Of a stretch of DNA of 64,000 nucleotides, positions 41,243 through 50,764 are shown one piece after another (the first letter of the stretch is position 1; the number at the start of each line of letters is the position of its first letter). Below the pieces are notes generated by a model, which did no database searches, was not told the origin of the DNA, and worked only from the letters and a program-made list of their open reading frames with translations. The DNA comes from Variovorax sp. KBW07 (lineage in GTDB: Bacteria > Pseudomonadota > Gammaproteobacteria > Burkholderiales > Burkholderiaceae_C). The translations under genes were made by a program, and so were the position numbers. The stretch is from contig NZ_QAJK01000100.1 of the NCBI RefSeq assembly GCF_003852515.1, forward strand, positions 43,997 through 107,996, written 5' to 3'.

Positions 41243-41308
41243 TGGTGCACCCTTGGCGCTGCGCGCCTTCCCGCCAAGCGGGAGCGAGCTTGCTTGGGGC
41301 GGCCCGGC
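41243..41308. repeat. Interspersed GC-rich repeat, copy B
   Basis: The gap between aroB and dgt carries the same 16-base core as copy A (on the minus strand here, 41293-41308), followed by GCTCGCTCCC-type sequence and the small hairpin GGCGC/GCGCC near 41253-41265. It begins eight bases after the aroB stop and fills the space to the dgt start. Confidence 0.5.
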
Positions 41309-41315
41309 GCGGCGC

Positions 41316-42425
41316 TCATTCCACGCAGCACTGCGCGAGCACTTCGCGCACAAGTGCGTCGGGCGCGCTGCGAACCACGGCCGAGCCGGGCTTGTCGATC
41401 ACCACGAAGCGGATCTCGCCGGCCTCCGACTTCTTGTCGACGCGCATCAGTTCCAGGTAGCGCTCAGCGCCGAGCGCGGGGCCGACGATGGGCAGGCCGG
41501 CGCGCTCGATCAGGCGCGTAAGCCGCTCGACAAAGGCTGCATCGATGCCGCCGAGCCGCTGCGACAGGTGCGCCGCCATGACCATGCCGCAGCCGACCGC
41601 TTCGCCGTGCAGCCACTCGCCGTAGCCAAGGCCGGACTCGATCGCATGGCCGAAGGTGTGGCCGAAATTGAGAATGGCGCGCAGGCCCGTCTCGCGCTCG
41701 TCCTGGCCGACCACCAGTGCCTTGATCTCGCAACTGCGCTTGACGGCGTACGCCAAGGCGGCGGGTTCGCGCCCCGTCAATGCGTCGATATTCGCTTCGA
41801 TCCAGTCGAAGAAGGCCATGTCGTGGATCGGCCCGTACTTGATGACTTCGGCCAGGCCCGCGCTGAGTTCGCGCGGCGGCAGGGTCTGCAGCGTGTCCAG
41901 GTCGCACAGCACAAGCTGCGGCTGGTAGAACGCGCCGATCATGTTCTTGCCGAGCGGATGGTTGATGGCTGTCTTGCCGCCGACCGATGAGTCGACCTGC
42001 GCCAGCAGCGTGGTCGGCACCTGGACGAAAGGTACGCCGCGCATGTAGCTCGCGGCGGCGAACCCCGTCATGTCGCCCACGACGCCGCCGCCCAGCGCGA
42101 ACAGCACGGTCTTGCGGTCGCTGCCATGGCCGAGCAAGGCGTCGAAGATCAGGTTCAGGGTCTGCAGGTTCTTGTGCACTTCGCCGTCGGGCAGCTCGAG
42201 CAGATGCACGGTGCGGAACCGGCTTGCCAGGGCGGCGCGCAGCGCCTGGGCATAGAGCGGCGCCACCGTGGTGTTGCTGACGATCAGGGCGGATGCGGCC
42301 GCGGGCGTGGCGGCAAAGCTCTGGGGGTCGTCCAGCAGGCCGGCACCGATCAGGATCGGGTAGCTGCGGTCGCCGAGCTGGATGTCGACGCGTTCTGGCG
42401 AGGCGGAAAGTACGGACAAAGGCAT
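41316..42425 (-). CDS. aroB: 3-dehydroquinate synthase AroB
   Basis: The 369-residue protein matches AroB along its length: NAD-binding [60 protein letters not shown] (catalytic Lys/Asn/His loop) and the zinc ligands in [11 protein letters not shown] and the later [10 protein letters not shown]. It closes the ring of DAHP to 3-dehydroquinate, the second step of the shikimate pathway. It follows aroK by 34 bases, the usual pairing, and precedes dgt. Confidence 0.98.
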   Translation of the reverse strand: MPLSVLSASPERVDIQLGDRSYPILIGAGLLDDPQSFAATPAAASALIVSNTTVAPLYAQALRAALASRFRTVHLLELPDGEVHKNLQTLNLIFDALLGHGSDRKTVLFALGGGVVGDMTGFAAASYMRGVPFVQVPTTLLAQVDSSVGGKTAINHPLGKNMIGAFYQPQLVLCDLDTLQTLPPRELSAGLAEVIKYGPIHDMAFFDWIEANIDALTGREPAALAYAVKRSCEIKALVVGQDERETGLRAILNFGHTFGHAIESGLGYGEWLHGEAVGCGMVMAAHLSQRLGGIDAAFVERLTRLIERAGLPIVGPALGAERYLELMRVDKKSEAGEIRFVVIDKPGSAVVRSAPDALVREVLAQCCVE

Positions 42426-42459
42426 GCCCGCGAGTTTAGGCGCTGCGGCCCGTACAGGC

Positions 42460-43008
42460 TCAGGCCGAGGGCTCTTCCGGGTGGGCGCCTGGCTCGACGA
42501 TGCCGGCCAGCTCGAGCTGCATCACGATGATGTTCACCAGCATGGCGATCGACGGCCGGCCGGTGTCGACTACGTCGTGGGCCGTTTCCCGGTAGAACGG
42601 ATCGCGTGCGTCGTGCAGTTCGCGAAGCCGGCCCAGCGGATCGGCCACCTGCAGCAAGGGCCGCTTGACATCGTGGCGCAGGCGCCGAAACAGGTCCTCG
42701 GGCGTGGAACGCAGGTAGATCACATGGAAATGGTCGCGCAGCTGGCTGCGGTTGGCTTCGCGCAGCACGGCGCCACCGCCGGTGGCGAGCACACCCTCTG
42801 CATTGGCCGAGAGGTCGGCGATCACGGATTGCTCGAGGTCGCGGAAGGCAATTTCGCCTTCGCGCTCGAAGTAGTCGCGGATCGAGCAGCCGATGCGGTG
42901 CTCGATCACATGGTCCGTGTCAACGAAGGGAAGGCCCAGCCGCATCCCCAGGCGCCGGCCCACAGCGGACTTTCCGGCGCCGGGCAACCCGACAAGTGCG
43001 ACCGCCAC
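42460..43008 (-). CDS. aroK: Shikimate kinase AroK
   Basis: The 182-residue protein begins [21 protein letters not shown] with the P-loop at residues 8-15, then [30 protein letters not shown] (shikimate-binding Asp, Arg, Glu) and the LATGGGAVL motif. It phosphorylates shikimate at the 3-hydroxyl using ATP. The start is GTG at 43008; no ATG gives a better frame, and it lies 23 bases after the pilQ stop. The pilQ-aroK-aroB order is widely kept in proteobacteria. Confidence 0.95.
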   Translation of the reverse strand: MAVALVGLPGAGKSAVGRRLGMRLGLPFVDTDHVIEHRIGCSIRDYFEREGEIAFRDLEQSVIADLSANAEGVLATGGGAVLREANRSQLRDHFHVIYLRSTPEDLFRRLRHDVKRPLLQVADPLGRLRELHDARDPFYRETAHDVVDTGRPSIAMLVNIIVMQLELAGIVEPGAHPEEPSA

Positions 43009-43031
43009 GCGGTGGCTGCTACGCCCGCGCG

Positions 43032-45194
43032 TCAGCGCGCGGCGTTGCGGTCGGTAATCATCTTCGGGGTGATAAAGACGAGCATTTCGGTCTTGTTGAC
43101 AACGCGTTCGCGCTTGCGGAACAGTGCTCCCACATAGGGCACTTCACCCAGCACCGGAATGCGCGATTCGTCATTGGTTTCGGTAAGTTCGAAGATACCA
43201 CCGATGACGACCGTGCCGCCGTTCTCGACCAGCACCTCGGTCTGCACGTGCTTGGTGTTGATGGCCGGGCCCGCCGACGTGTTGATGCCTCGGGCATCCT
43301 TGCTCACATCCAGGGTCAGGATGATGTTGCCTTCGGGCGTGATCTGCGGCGTGACTTCGAGCTTCAGCACCGCCTTTCGGAACGAGATGGAAGTTGCACC
43401 GCTGGACGTCGCTTGCTGGTACGGGATTTCTTCACCCTGTTCGATCAACGCCTTGGTCTGGTCGGCGGTGATGACGCGAGGGCTGGACACCAGCTTGCCC
43501 TTGCCGTCGGCTTCGAGCGCGGAGATTTCCAAGTTCAACATGCGCGAGAAGCTTGAGTTGAACAGCGAAAGGGCGAAGGAACCGGCTGCATTGCCCGTGC
43601 CACCCGCGTCGCCGGCCGGCAAGTTGATGAAGTTGCTGCTGGTCGGGGAGCCAAAAGTTACCGTGGGGCTGGTCGCGGTCGAGGTCCTGGTTGTAGTGTT
43701 GCCCGTTGTGGTTGACGAAGTCGTCGAACCACCACCGGTAACTGAAGGCCAAGTCCCGAGCGAGTTGTTGCGATTGATCACGCCGCCACCCAGCTTCACA
43801 CCAAGCGATTTGCCGAAGGTGTCGGAAGCTTCGACGATCCGGGCCTCGATCAGCACCTGGCGCACCGGGATATCAAGCTTTTGAATCAACTCGGTCACCT
43901 GAGCCAGGCGCGACGGAATATCGGAGACGAACAGCTGATTGGTACGCGACTCGGCGATCACGCTGCCACGCGGGCTCAGGATACGGGTCGTGGTTCCGCT
44001 CCCCCCCGCTGACGCGCCTGTGCCGGTCAAACCTTGCGCGATGGCAATAGCTTTGGTGTAGTTAAGCTGAAACGACTGTGTCCGGAGTGGCTCTAGATTC
44101 TCGATCGCGGCCTTGGCTTCAAACTCAAGCTTTTCCTTGGCGTTGATTTCATCCTTGGGCGCAATCCAAAGCACGCTGCCGTTCTTGCGCATGCCCAGAT
44201 TCTTCGCTTGCATGATGATGTCAAGCGCCTGGTCCCACGGCACATCTTTCAGCCGCAGCGTCAACGCACCATTCACCGAATCCGAGGTCACGATATTGAA
44301 GTTCGTGAAGTCGGCGATCACCTGCAGCAGCGAGCGGATCTCGATATTCTGGAAGTTGAGCGAGAGCTTCTCGCCGTTGTAGCCAGCACCTTGCGTGAGC
44401 TTGGTCGGATCGACCTTGCGGGCCCGCATCTCCACCACGAACTGGTTCTCGCTCTGGTAGGCGCTGTGCTCCCAGTCGCCCTTGCCCTCGATCGTCATGC
44501 GAACCCGGTCGCCGGACTGCTGCGAAGTGATCAGTTGGACCGGGGTCCCAAAGTCGGCCACATCGAGGCGACGGCGCAGGCCTTCAGGCAATGTCGACTT
44601 GGTGAACTCCACCACGAGGTTCTTGCCCTGCTGCTTGACGTCGACACCAACCTGGTTGTTCGGCAAGTCCACGATGACTCGGCCGGTGCTATCGGATCCC
44701 AGACGGAAATCGACGTCCCGAAGAGGCAGAGTGTCACGATTGCGGTTTTCCGCAAAAGTCGTCGCCGCGGAAACCGCCAGTGCAGCACCCGCCGTTGGCT
44801 CAAGGATGACCAGCAACGACTTGCCCTGAATCTCGGCCTTGTAGGCGGTAGCTTGCTTCAGGTTCAGCACCACCCGGCTGCGTTCGCCGGCCTGGACTAC
44901 GTTGACCGAACGCAGGTTGCCCTGATTCACCTCGATCGCTGAGCGCCCGATGGCATTCGTGACGCCCGGGAAGTCCAGCGCGATGCGCGCCGGCGCCTGC
45001 ACGACAAAACCGGCCGGCACCGCCGTCAGCGGTTGCGCGAGATCGATCCGGATCACTTCGGAGCCGGACTGCGTCGAACTGGTTACTGCTTCGATTGCAT
45101 TCTGCGCATGGGCCACGGCCATTGCACCGAACGCCAGCAGACCCAGCCCGGCAGCGCGCAGCCACTGTGCCATCATTGATTTTTGTTGGTTCAT
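43032..45194 (-). CDS. pilQ: Type IV pilus secretin PilQ
   Basis: The 720-residue protein has a signal peptide (about residues 1-30, ending AHAQ), two AMIN domains (about 35-125 and 150-260) that may bind peptidoglycan, an STN and secretin N-domain region (about 290-450), and the C-terminal secretin barrel with VLIEARIVEAS, QGEEIPYQ and VLKLEVTPQITPEGNIILTLDVSK. It forms the outer-membrane ring through which the pilus passes. A Ser/Thr/Gly-rich insertion (about residues 490-525) sits within the secretin domain. The ATG at 45194 overlaps the pilP stop by four bases. Confidence 0.97.
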   Translation of the reverse strand: MNQQKSMMAQWLRAAGLGLLAFGAMAVAHAQNAIEAVTSSTQSGSEVIRIDLAQPLTAVPAGFVVQAPARIALDFPGVTNAIGRSAIEVNQGNLRSVNVVQAGERSRVVLNLKQATAYKAEIQGKSLLVILEPTAGAALAVSAATTFAENRNRDTLPLRDVDFRLGSDSTGRVIVDLPNNQVGVDVKQQGKNLVVEFTKSTLPEGLRRRLDVADFGTPVQLITSQQSGDRVRMTIEGKGDWEHSAYQSENQFVVEMRARKVDPTKLTQGAGYNGEKLSLNFQNIEIRSLLQVIADFTNFNIVTSDSVNGALTLRLKDVPWDQALDIIMQAKNLGMRKNGSVLWIAPKDEINAKEKLEFEAKAAIENLEPLRTQSFQLNYTKAIAIAQGLTGTGASAGGSGTTTRILSPRGSVIAESRTNQLFVSDIPSRLAQVTELIQKLDIPVRQVLIEARIVEASDTFGKSLGVKLGGGVINRNNSLGTWPSVTGGGSTTSSTTTGNTTTRTSTATSPTVTFGSPTSSNFINLPAGDAGGTGNAAGSFALSLFNSSFSRMLNLEISALEADGKGKLVSSPRVITADQTKALIEQGEEIPYQQATSSGATSISFRKAVLKLEVTPQITPEGNIILTLDVSKDARGINTSAGPAINTKHVQTEVLVENGGTVVIGGIFELTETNDESRIPVLGEVPYVGALFRKRERVVNKTEMLVFITPKMITDRNAAR

Positions 45195-45730
45195 TTCGCA
45201 CTCTCTTGCAGCTGCAGCGTTGCCACGCGTTCGATCCATTCACCGGCGGCGTCTTGCACGATTTCTCGCAAGGCGACTTCGGTTTCGTTGATACGGGTAA
45301 TGCGCCCGTAGTTGAGTCCCAGGTATTCGCCGACGCGCACCTTGTAGAGCAGCTTGTCGACACGCACCAGCGCCACTGGCTGGCCATTGCGATTCATGCT
45401 GCCGACCATGGCCATCGAGTCGAGCGGGAACGCTTCGAGCGATTCCTTGCGACGCGCCAGTTCAGGCGCAATCAGTTCCGACGTGCTCGGCTGGTTCGAT
45501 TCGCGGCGCAGCGCCTGCGTCAGCTTCAGCATGTTGAACGGCTCGAACGACGAGGCTTCGGTGTAGGCTTGCGGCGTGAACTTCTTGGGTGCCGTGATCG
45601 GCGGCACCGAGGGCTTCACCTGGGCGCGCTCTTCGGCCATCCAGCGCTGCAGGTCTTCCTGGCCGGAGTCACATGCGCTCAGGCCCAGTGCGGCCAGCGC
45701 CAGCCACAGGACTTTGGCTGCGACCTTCAT
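45191..45730 (-). CDS. pilP: Type IV pilus assembly lipoprotein PilP
   Basis: The 179-residue protein has a lipoprotein signal with lipobox LSAC (Cys about residue 20), a flexible Pro/Thr-rich region and the C-terminal beta-sandwich PilP domain with VALVRVDKLLYKVRVGEYLGLNYGRI. It links the inner-membrane PilMNO platform to the PilQ secretin. It overlaps pilO and pilQ by four bases each. Confidence 0.96.
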   Translation of the reverse strand: MKVAAKVLWLALAALGLSACDSGQEDLQRWMAEERAQVKPSVPPITAPKKFTPQAYTEASSFEPFNMLKLTQALRRESNQPSTSELIAPELARRKESLEAFPLDSMAMVGSMNRNGQPVALVRVDKLLYKVRVGEYLGLNYGRITRINETEVALREIVQDAAGEWIERVATLQLQESAK

Positions 45731-46404
45731 TTCTTCGCCTTTGGCGCCGCAGCGCGTTTCTGAATGGCTCGCTCTTCTTCATCAAGATAGCGGAAGGTGC
45801 GCGCTGTGGCATCCATTGTCAGGATGTCCTTTTCCTTTTGCGGCGTGACTGTCACATTGTTGAGCGTCACGATTCGTGAAAGCCCGGCAACATCGGCAGC
45901 AAAGGCCCCCATGTCGTGGTACCGACCCGTGACGCGAACAGCAATCGGAAGCTCGGCGTAGTAGTCCTTGACCGACACCTGCCCTGGACGAAACAGTTCG
46001 AACTGCAGGCTGCGACCGAGCCCCGCTTGGTTGATGTCCGAGAGCAGTGCGTCCATTTCCGCTTTGCTCGGCAACTGCTTCTCAAGCAAGGTCACATACT
46101 GCTGCACCTGCTCGCGCTGCTTCTTGAGCAAATCGAGGTTGGCGGCCTGCGCCACCTTTTTCTGATAGTCCGTCTTGAGCACGACTTCCTTGGCGCGCTC
46201 GCTCTCGAGTTCGTCATTGGAATTTGTCAGCCAGACAAACCATAGCGCCACCAGCACCAGGGCGGTCACCGCAAAGCACAGCGCATAGCGCGGCACTGCC
46301 GGCCATACCGACGGATCGTTCGGATTCAGCCCGCGAAACTGCTCGCCGAAACCCCGCAATGCGGCGGCGACGTCTATTTTTTGAGAGGGGCGATTGCTTG
46401 CCAT
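45727..46404 (-). CDS. pilO: Type IV pilus inner membrane protein PilO
   Basis: The 225-residue protein has one N-terminal membrane helix (about residues 28-50), a coiled-coil region (about 55-105, KKVAQAANLDLLKKQREQVQQYV) and a C-terminal ferredoxin-like domain with FRPGQVSVKDYYAELPIAVRVTGRYHDMGAF. It dimerises with PilN in the alignment complex. It starts six bases after the pilN stop and overlaps pilP. Confidence 0.96.
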   Translation of the reverse strand: MASNRPSQKIDVAAALRGFGEQFRGLNPNDPSVWPAVPRYALCFAVTALVLVALWFVWLTNSNDELESERAKEVVLKTDYQKKVAQAANLDLLKKQREQVQQYVTLLEKQLPSKAEMDALLSDINQAGLGRSLQFELFRPGQVSVKDYYAELPIAVRVTGRYHDMGAFAADVAGLSRIVTLNNVTVTPQKEKDILTMDATARTFRYLDEEERAIQKRAAAPKAKK

Positions 46405-46410
46405 GATCGG

Positions 46411-47031
46411 TTACCCCTTGGATTGCGCCGCCGCGGCCACTGCCTTGTCGGCAGCGGCCTTCTGGGCGTCAGTGGGACGCGTCAGGCCAATGCGCATCGT
46501 GAAGTTCGCCACGCGGCGTTGATCGCGCTGGCTCAGATTCACCGTCGAAGAAGTGATCTCGACCAACTCCGGCTTCACCAGCCAGGGACTGTTGTTGCCA
46601 AGATTACGCAACAATTCCGACACACGTTCGTTCGATTGCGCCATGCCCTGCAACGTGACAGTCTGATTTTCCTGCTTCATGCTGGTCAGATACACCCCGT
46701 CGGGCAATTGCCGGACGAGCTCGTTGAGCAAATGAACTGGCAGGTTGCGATCGCCCTGCAGGTCTTCAACAGCCTGTTGACGTGCGCGCAGGGCTGCAAT
46801 TTCTTCCTGCAGTGTCGAAATTTCCTTGATCTCGACCTCGAGCTTCTTGATCTCGGCTTGCAGAAAGCCGTTCTTCGATTGTTGCGCCGAAATCTGAGCC
46901 TCGAACCAGAGATAGCCGAGACCGGCGATCAGCACGCCGAGCACCGCCGCGGCGCCCAGCGATCCATAGAAAGCCTCGCGCCGGCGCTTGCGCGCAGCTT
47001 CGCGGTGCGGAAGCAGGTTGATCAGAATCAC
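46411..47031 (-). CDS. pilN: Type IV pilus inner membrane protein PilN
   Basis: The 206-residue protein begins MILINLLPHREAARKRRREAFYG, whose INLLP motif binds PilM, then a membrane helix (about residues 22-45), a coiled coil (50-95) and a C-terminal domain with LLNELVRQLPDGVYLTSMKQ. I chose the GTG at 47031 because it overlaps the pilM stop by four bases and places the INLLPHR motif at the very N-terminus, as in other PilN proteins. Confidence 0.95.
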   Translation of the reverse strand: MILINLLPHREAARKRRREAFYGSLGAAAVLGVLIAGLGYLWFEAQISAQQSKNGFLQAEIKKLEVEIKEISTLQEEIAALRARQQAVEDLQGDRNLPVHLLNELVRQLPDGVYLTSMKQENQTVTLQGMAQSNERVSELLRNLGNNSPWLVKPELVEITSSTVNLSQRDQRRVANFTMRIGLTRPTDAQKAAADKAVAAAAQSKG

Positions 47032-48107
47032 TGCAGAAACCTCCGCATGGCCAGCCCGCACGAGGTCAGGTAGGAAGGCGCCTCACGACGAACCTTCTTC
47101 TCGCGCAGGCCCGGGCCGAACTCCATGCCGTCGAAAGGGTTCACGAGCGAGCAGGCGAACGAAGTTTGGCGCGTCACTGCATTGGTCAATCCCGGCAATG
47201 ACGACGAACCGCCGGCCAGCAACACGTAGTCCACGCGGTTGTGCGGCGTGCTGGTAAAGAAGAACTGCAATGCGCGCGCAATTTCCTGCGCGATGCTTTC
47301 CACAAAGGGCTTGAGCACGCCGGAGCCGTAGTCGTCCGGCAGGTCGCCACTGCGCTTCTTGGCTTCGGCCTCCTCTGCTGAAAAACCGTACTGACGCACG
47401 ATCAGCTGGGTCAGCTGCGCACCGCCGAATGCCTGGTCGCGGTCATACAGCACTTCCTGGTTGCGCAGCACCTGCATGCTGGTCGTGAAAGCGCCCACCT
47501 CGAACAGTGCCACGATCGAATCCACGCCCTTGCCGGGCAGTTGTTCGATCAGGCGGGCTGTTGCAAGCCGGGAAGCATAAGACTCGACGTCGAGAATCAT
47601 GGCCTTCAGGCCTGCAGCTTCCGCAAGGCCTTCGCGATCCTGCACCTTCTCTTTGCGGGAGGCCGCGATCAGCACCTCGACGTCGCCAACGGACGTGGCA
47701 CTCGGCCCTGTTACGCAAAAGTCAAGACTGACTTCGTCCAGCGAGAAAGGGATGTATTGATTGGCTTCGGACTCGACCTGAATCTCGAGCTCCTGCTCGC
47801 TCATGCCGCCCGGAAGAATGATCTTCTTGGTGATCACAGCCGATGGCGGCAGCGCCAGCGCGACGTTGCGGGTGCGCGTGCCGCTCTTGCGAACGACGCG
47901 CCGAACGGCTTCCGCGACTTCGTCGAACTTCTCGACATTGCCGTCGGTGATCCAGCCACGTTCCAGTGGTTCGATGGCACAGCGTTCCAGAACCAGCTTG
48001 CCGCTGGCCTCACGGCCGAGCTCGACCAGCTTCACGCTGGACGAACTGACGTCCAGCCCCAGCAGGGGAGCGTTCTGACGACGAAACAATGATCCAAGAG
48101 CAGCCAA
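47028..48107 (-). CDS. pilM: Type IV pilus assembly actin-like ATPase PilM
   Basis: The 359-residue protein has the actin-like PilM fold: LLGLDVSSSSVKLVELG near the N-terminus (phosphate loop 1), IVALFEVGAFTTSMQV (loop 2) and YVLLAGGSSSLPGL (adenosine loop). It binds the N-terminus of PilN on the cytoplasmic side. I chose the TTG at 48107, since a GAGGGA ribosome binding site precedes it and family members start about 10-12 residues before LLGLD; the longer frame from 48218 runs through promoter DNA. It is the first gene of pilMNOPQ-aroK-aroB. Confidence 0.93.
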   Translation of the reverse strand: MAALGSLFRRQNAPLLGLDVSSSSVKLVELGREASGKLVLERCAIEPLERGWITDGNVEKFDEVAEAVRRVVRKSGTRTRNVALALPPSAVITKKIILPGGMSEQELEIQVESEANQYIPFSLDEVSLDFCVTGPSATSVGDVEVLIAASRKEKVQDREGLAEAAGLKAMILDVESYASRLATARLIEQLPGKGVDSIVALFEVGAFTTSMQVLRNQEVLYDRDQAFGGAQLTQLIVRQYGFSAEEAEAKKRSGDLPDDYGSGVLKPFVESIAQEIARALQFFFTSTPHNRVDYVLLAGGSSSLPGLTNAVTRQTSFACSLVNPFDGMEFGPGLREKKVRREAPSYLTSCGLAMRRFLQ

Positions 48108-48113
48108 GTTAGG

Positions 48114-48119
48114 TCCCTC
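48114..48119 (-). promoter_or_regulatory. Ribosome binding site that fixes the pilM TTG start
   Basis: GAGGGA on the minus strand lies six bases before the TTG at 48107 and is the only good Shine-Dalgarno match near the beginning of the PilM reading frame. Confidence 0.65.
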
Positions 48120-48317
48120 TCCCCCTGTATTTGTAACCAATGGAAAAATTTGCGTTCGGTTGCATGCTAGCAGCAGGCGTAGCGCCAACCAAGCAACCCC
48201 GGGGGGCAAAACCTTCAATCGTTGTCAAAACCTGACGTCAAAGCCGCATTCTGTAACTTTTGGATTAGAGCGTCAGAAGGGTCACAAAGATCGGATCGTG
48301 CGAAGGGGTCGGCTTTT

Positions 48318-48323
48318 TATAAT
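48318..48323 (+). promoter_or_regulatory. -10 box of the mrcA promoter
   Basis: A perfect TATAAT hexamer lies 24 bases before the mrcA ATG. The DNA 16-18 bases upstream does not match a -35 box well, so the promoter may need an activator or an extended contact. The remainder of the divergent pilM-mrcA gap (48108-48346) shows no gene; it contains the palindrome TGACGTCA at 48233-48240. Confidence 0.45.
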
Positions 48324-48346
48324 GTCCGGTGACTCTCCGGGCCCTC

Positions 48347-50755
48347 ATGCAAGAAACTCCTCGCCCCAAAGGGCCAGCCAAGACCCCACCCCCCGCACGA
48401 CCAGCCTGGCTGAAATGGCTGCTGCGCTTCTTTTTCTGGGGGTTCGGCATCGCCGCGGCCGGTGTGCTGTCGGTCCTGTGCGTGGTCGCCGTGGCCCTTG
48501 CGGTGGCCTACCCGAACCTGCCGGACATCTCGGAGCTCTCCGACTACCGGCCGAAGCTGCCGCTGCGGGTCTTCTCAGCCGAAGGCACGCTGATCGGTGA
48601 ATTCGGCGAAGAGCGGCGCAACCTCACGCCGATCGCCGCCATTCCCAAGGTCGTGAAAGAAGCCGTGCTCGCCGCCGAGGACACCCGCTTCTACGACCAC
48701 GGGGGCGTCGACTACAAGGGCATGGTGCGCGCAGGCCTGGCCAACATGAACCGCGTGAAGAGCCAGGGCGCCTCGACCATCACGATGCAGGTGGCGCGCA
48801 ACGTCTACCTGAGTTCTGAAAAAACCCTGACCCGCAAGATCTACGAAGTGCTGCTGACCTTCAAGCTCGAGCACCTGCTCAGCAAGGACCAGATCTTCGA
48901 GATCTACCTGAACCAGATCTACCTGGGCAATCGCGCCTACGGCTTTGCCGCGGCGTCCGAAGCGTATTTCGGCAAACCCCTGCAAGAACTCACGATCGCC
49001 CAAGCCGCGATGCTGGCCGGCCTGCCCAAGGCGCCCGGTGCCAACAACCCGGTCAACAACCCGCAGCGCGCGCGCGGCCGCCAGTTCTACGTGATCGACC
49101 GCATGCAAGAGGCCGGCTTCATCACCGCCGAGCAGGCCGCCGAAGCCAAGAAGGAAGAGTTGCACCTGCGCGATGCCGCCGACCCGAACCGCCTGCACGC
49201 AGAGTACGTCGCCGAGACGGTGCGCCAGCTGATGTACGCGCAGTACGGCGACAGCACCTACACGCGCGGCCTCAAGGTCTACACCTCGCTGGTGGCGGCC
49301 GACCAGGCTGCGGCCTACAAGGCGCTGCGCAAAGGCATCATGGACTACGAGCGCCGCCAGATCTATCGCGGCCCCGAGAAGTTCGTCGATCTGCCCAACG
49401 ACCCCAAGGAGCTCGACGAGGCCGTGGACGACGCGCTCACCGACCACCCCGACAACGGTGACGTGATGGCCGCCGTGGTGCTCAAGGCCAACGCCAAGGA
49501 AATCTCGGCGGTGCGCGGCAATGGCGACGCGGTGCAGATCACCGGCGAAGGCTTGAAGCCCGCGCAATCGGGCCTGTCCGACAAGGCCCCACCCAACATC
49601 AAGATCCGCCGCGGCGCGGTGATCCGCGTGGTGAAGACGCCCAAGAACACCTGGGAAATCACGCAGCTGCCCGAAGTCGAAGGCGCGTTCATCGCCATGG
49701 ACCCGCGCGATGGCGCTATCAAGGCGCTGGTCGGCGGCTTCGATTTCGGCAAGAACAAGTTCAACCACGTCACACAGGCCTGGCGCCAGCCGGGTTCGAG
49801 CTTCAAGCCGTTCATCTACTCGGCCGCGCTCGAAAAGGGCTTCACGCCCGCCACCGTCATCAACGACGGCCCGTTGTTCTTCGACGCCGGCACCACTGGC
49901 GGCCAGCCGTGGGAGCCCAAGAACTACGGCGGCGGCTACGACGGTCCGATGTCGATGCGCACCGCGCTGATGAAGTCGAAGAACCTGGTGTCGATCCGCA
50001 TCCTGCAATCCATCGGCACCCGCTATGCGCAAGAGTGGATCACCAACTTCGGCTTCGACAAGGACAAGCACCCCGCCTACCTGCCGATGGCGCTCGGCGC
50101 CGGTTCCGTCACGCCAATGCAGATGGCGGTGGGCTACTCGGTATTCGCCAATGGCGGCTACCGCGTCAATCCGTACCTCGTGACCCGCATCACCGACCAC
50201 AAGGACAAGCTGCTGGTCGACAAGCAGCCGCCGCTGCTCAACGACGCCAACCGCGCCATTCCCCAGCGCAACGCCTTCATCATGGACACGCTGCTCAATT
50301 CCGTGGCCCGCGCCGGCACCGCCGCCAAGGCTCAGGCCATGCTCAAGCGCACTGACCTCTACGGCAAGACCGGCACCACCAACGACTCGCTCGACGCCTG
50401 GTTCGCAGGCTTCCAGCCGACGATGACCGCCATTTCGTGGATCGGCTACGACACCCCGCGCAACCTGGGCGACCGCGAGACCGGCGGCGGCCTGAGCCTG
50501 CCGATCTGGATCAACTACATGGAAACCGCCATCAAGGGCGTGCCCGTGACCGACCTGTCCGCCACGCCGCCCTCGGGCATCGTGAACGTGGGCGGCGAGT
50601 GGTACTACGACGACTACGCACCGGGCCGCGGCGTTGCAAGCCTGGGCGTGGAAGCGGCGCCTGCCGCGCCGGTGGAGTCGCTGACCGGGGCACCGATCAG
50701 TGCCCCGCCTCCGCCCGAGGAACGCAATCGCATCCTCGACCTCTTCAGGAACTGA
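48347..50755 (+). CDS. mrcA: Penicillin-binding protein 1A (bifunctional transglycosylase/transpeptidase)
   Basis: The 802-residue protein has a Pro-rich cytoplasmic tail, one membrane helix (about residues 24-50), a GT51 transglycosylase domain with the catalytic Glu in AAEDTRFYDHGGVD and STITMQVARN, an OB-like insert, and a transpeptidase domain with the serine motif GSSFKPF (Ser about 483), and KTGTTND. It polymerises and cross-links peptidoglycan. I chose the ATG at 48347; a GTG six codons earlier (48329) falls too close to the -10 box. It is divergent from pilM, the classic arrangement. Confidence 0.97.
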   Translation: MQETPRPKGPAKTPPPARPAWLKWLLRFFFWGFGIAAAGVLSVLCVVAVALAVAYPNLPDISELSDYRPKLPLRVFSAEGTLIGEFGEERRNLTPIAAIPKVVKEAVLAAEDTRFYDHGGVDYKGMVRAGLANMNRVKSQGASTITMQVARNVYLSSEKTLTRKIYEVLLTFKLEHLLSKDQIFEIYLNQIYLGNRAYGFAAASEAYFGKPLQELTIAQAAMLAGLPKAPGANNPVNNPQRARGRQFYVIDRMQEAGFITAEQAAEAKKEELHLRDAADPNRLHAEYVAETVRQLMYAQYGDSTYTRGLKVYTSLVAADQAAAYKALRKGIMDYERRQIYRGPEKFVDLPNDPKELDEAVDDALTDHPDNGDVMAAVVLKANAKEISAVRGNGDAVQITGEGLKPAQSGLSDKAPPNIKIRRGAVIRVVKTPKNTWEITQLPEVEGAFIAMDPRDGAIKALVGGFDFGKNKFNHVTQAWRQPGSSFKPFIYSAALEKGFTPATVINDGPLFFDAGTTGGQPWEPKNYGGGYDGPMSMRTALMKSKNLVSIRILQSIGTRYAQEWITNFGFDKDKHPAYLPMALGAGSVTPMQMAVGYSVFANGGYRVNPYLVTRITDHKDKLLVDKQPPLLNDANRAIPQRNAFIMDTLLNSVARAGTAAKAQAMLKRTDLYGKTGTTNDSLDAWFAGFQPTMTAISWIGYDTPRNLGDRETGGGLSLPIWINYMETAIKGVPVTDLSATPPSGIVNVGGEWYYDDYAPGRGVASLGVEAAPAAPVESLTGAPISAPPPPEERNRILDLFRN

Positions 50756-50764
50756 CGATGGCGG

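Noticed and set aside
48329-48346. GTG at 48329 as the mrcA start
   Set aside because: It would lie six bases from the -10 box, before or at the likely transcription start; the ATG at 48347 is preferred.
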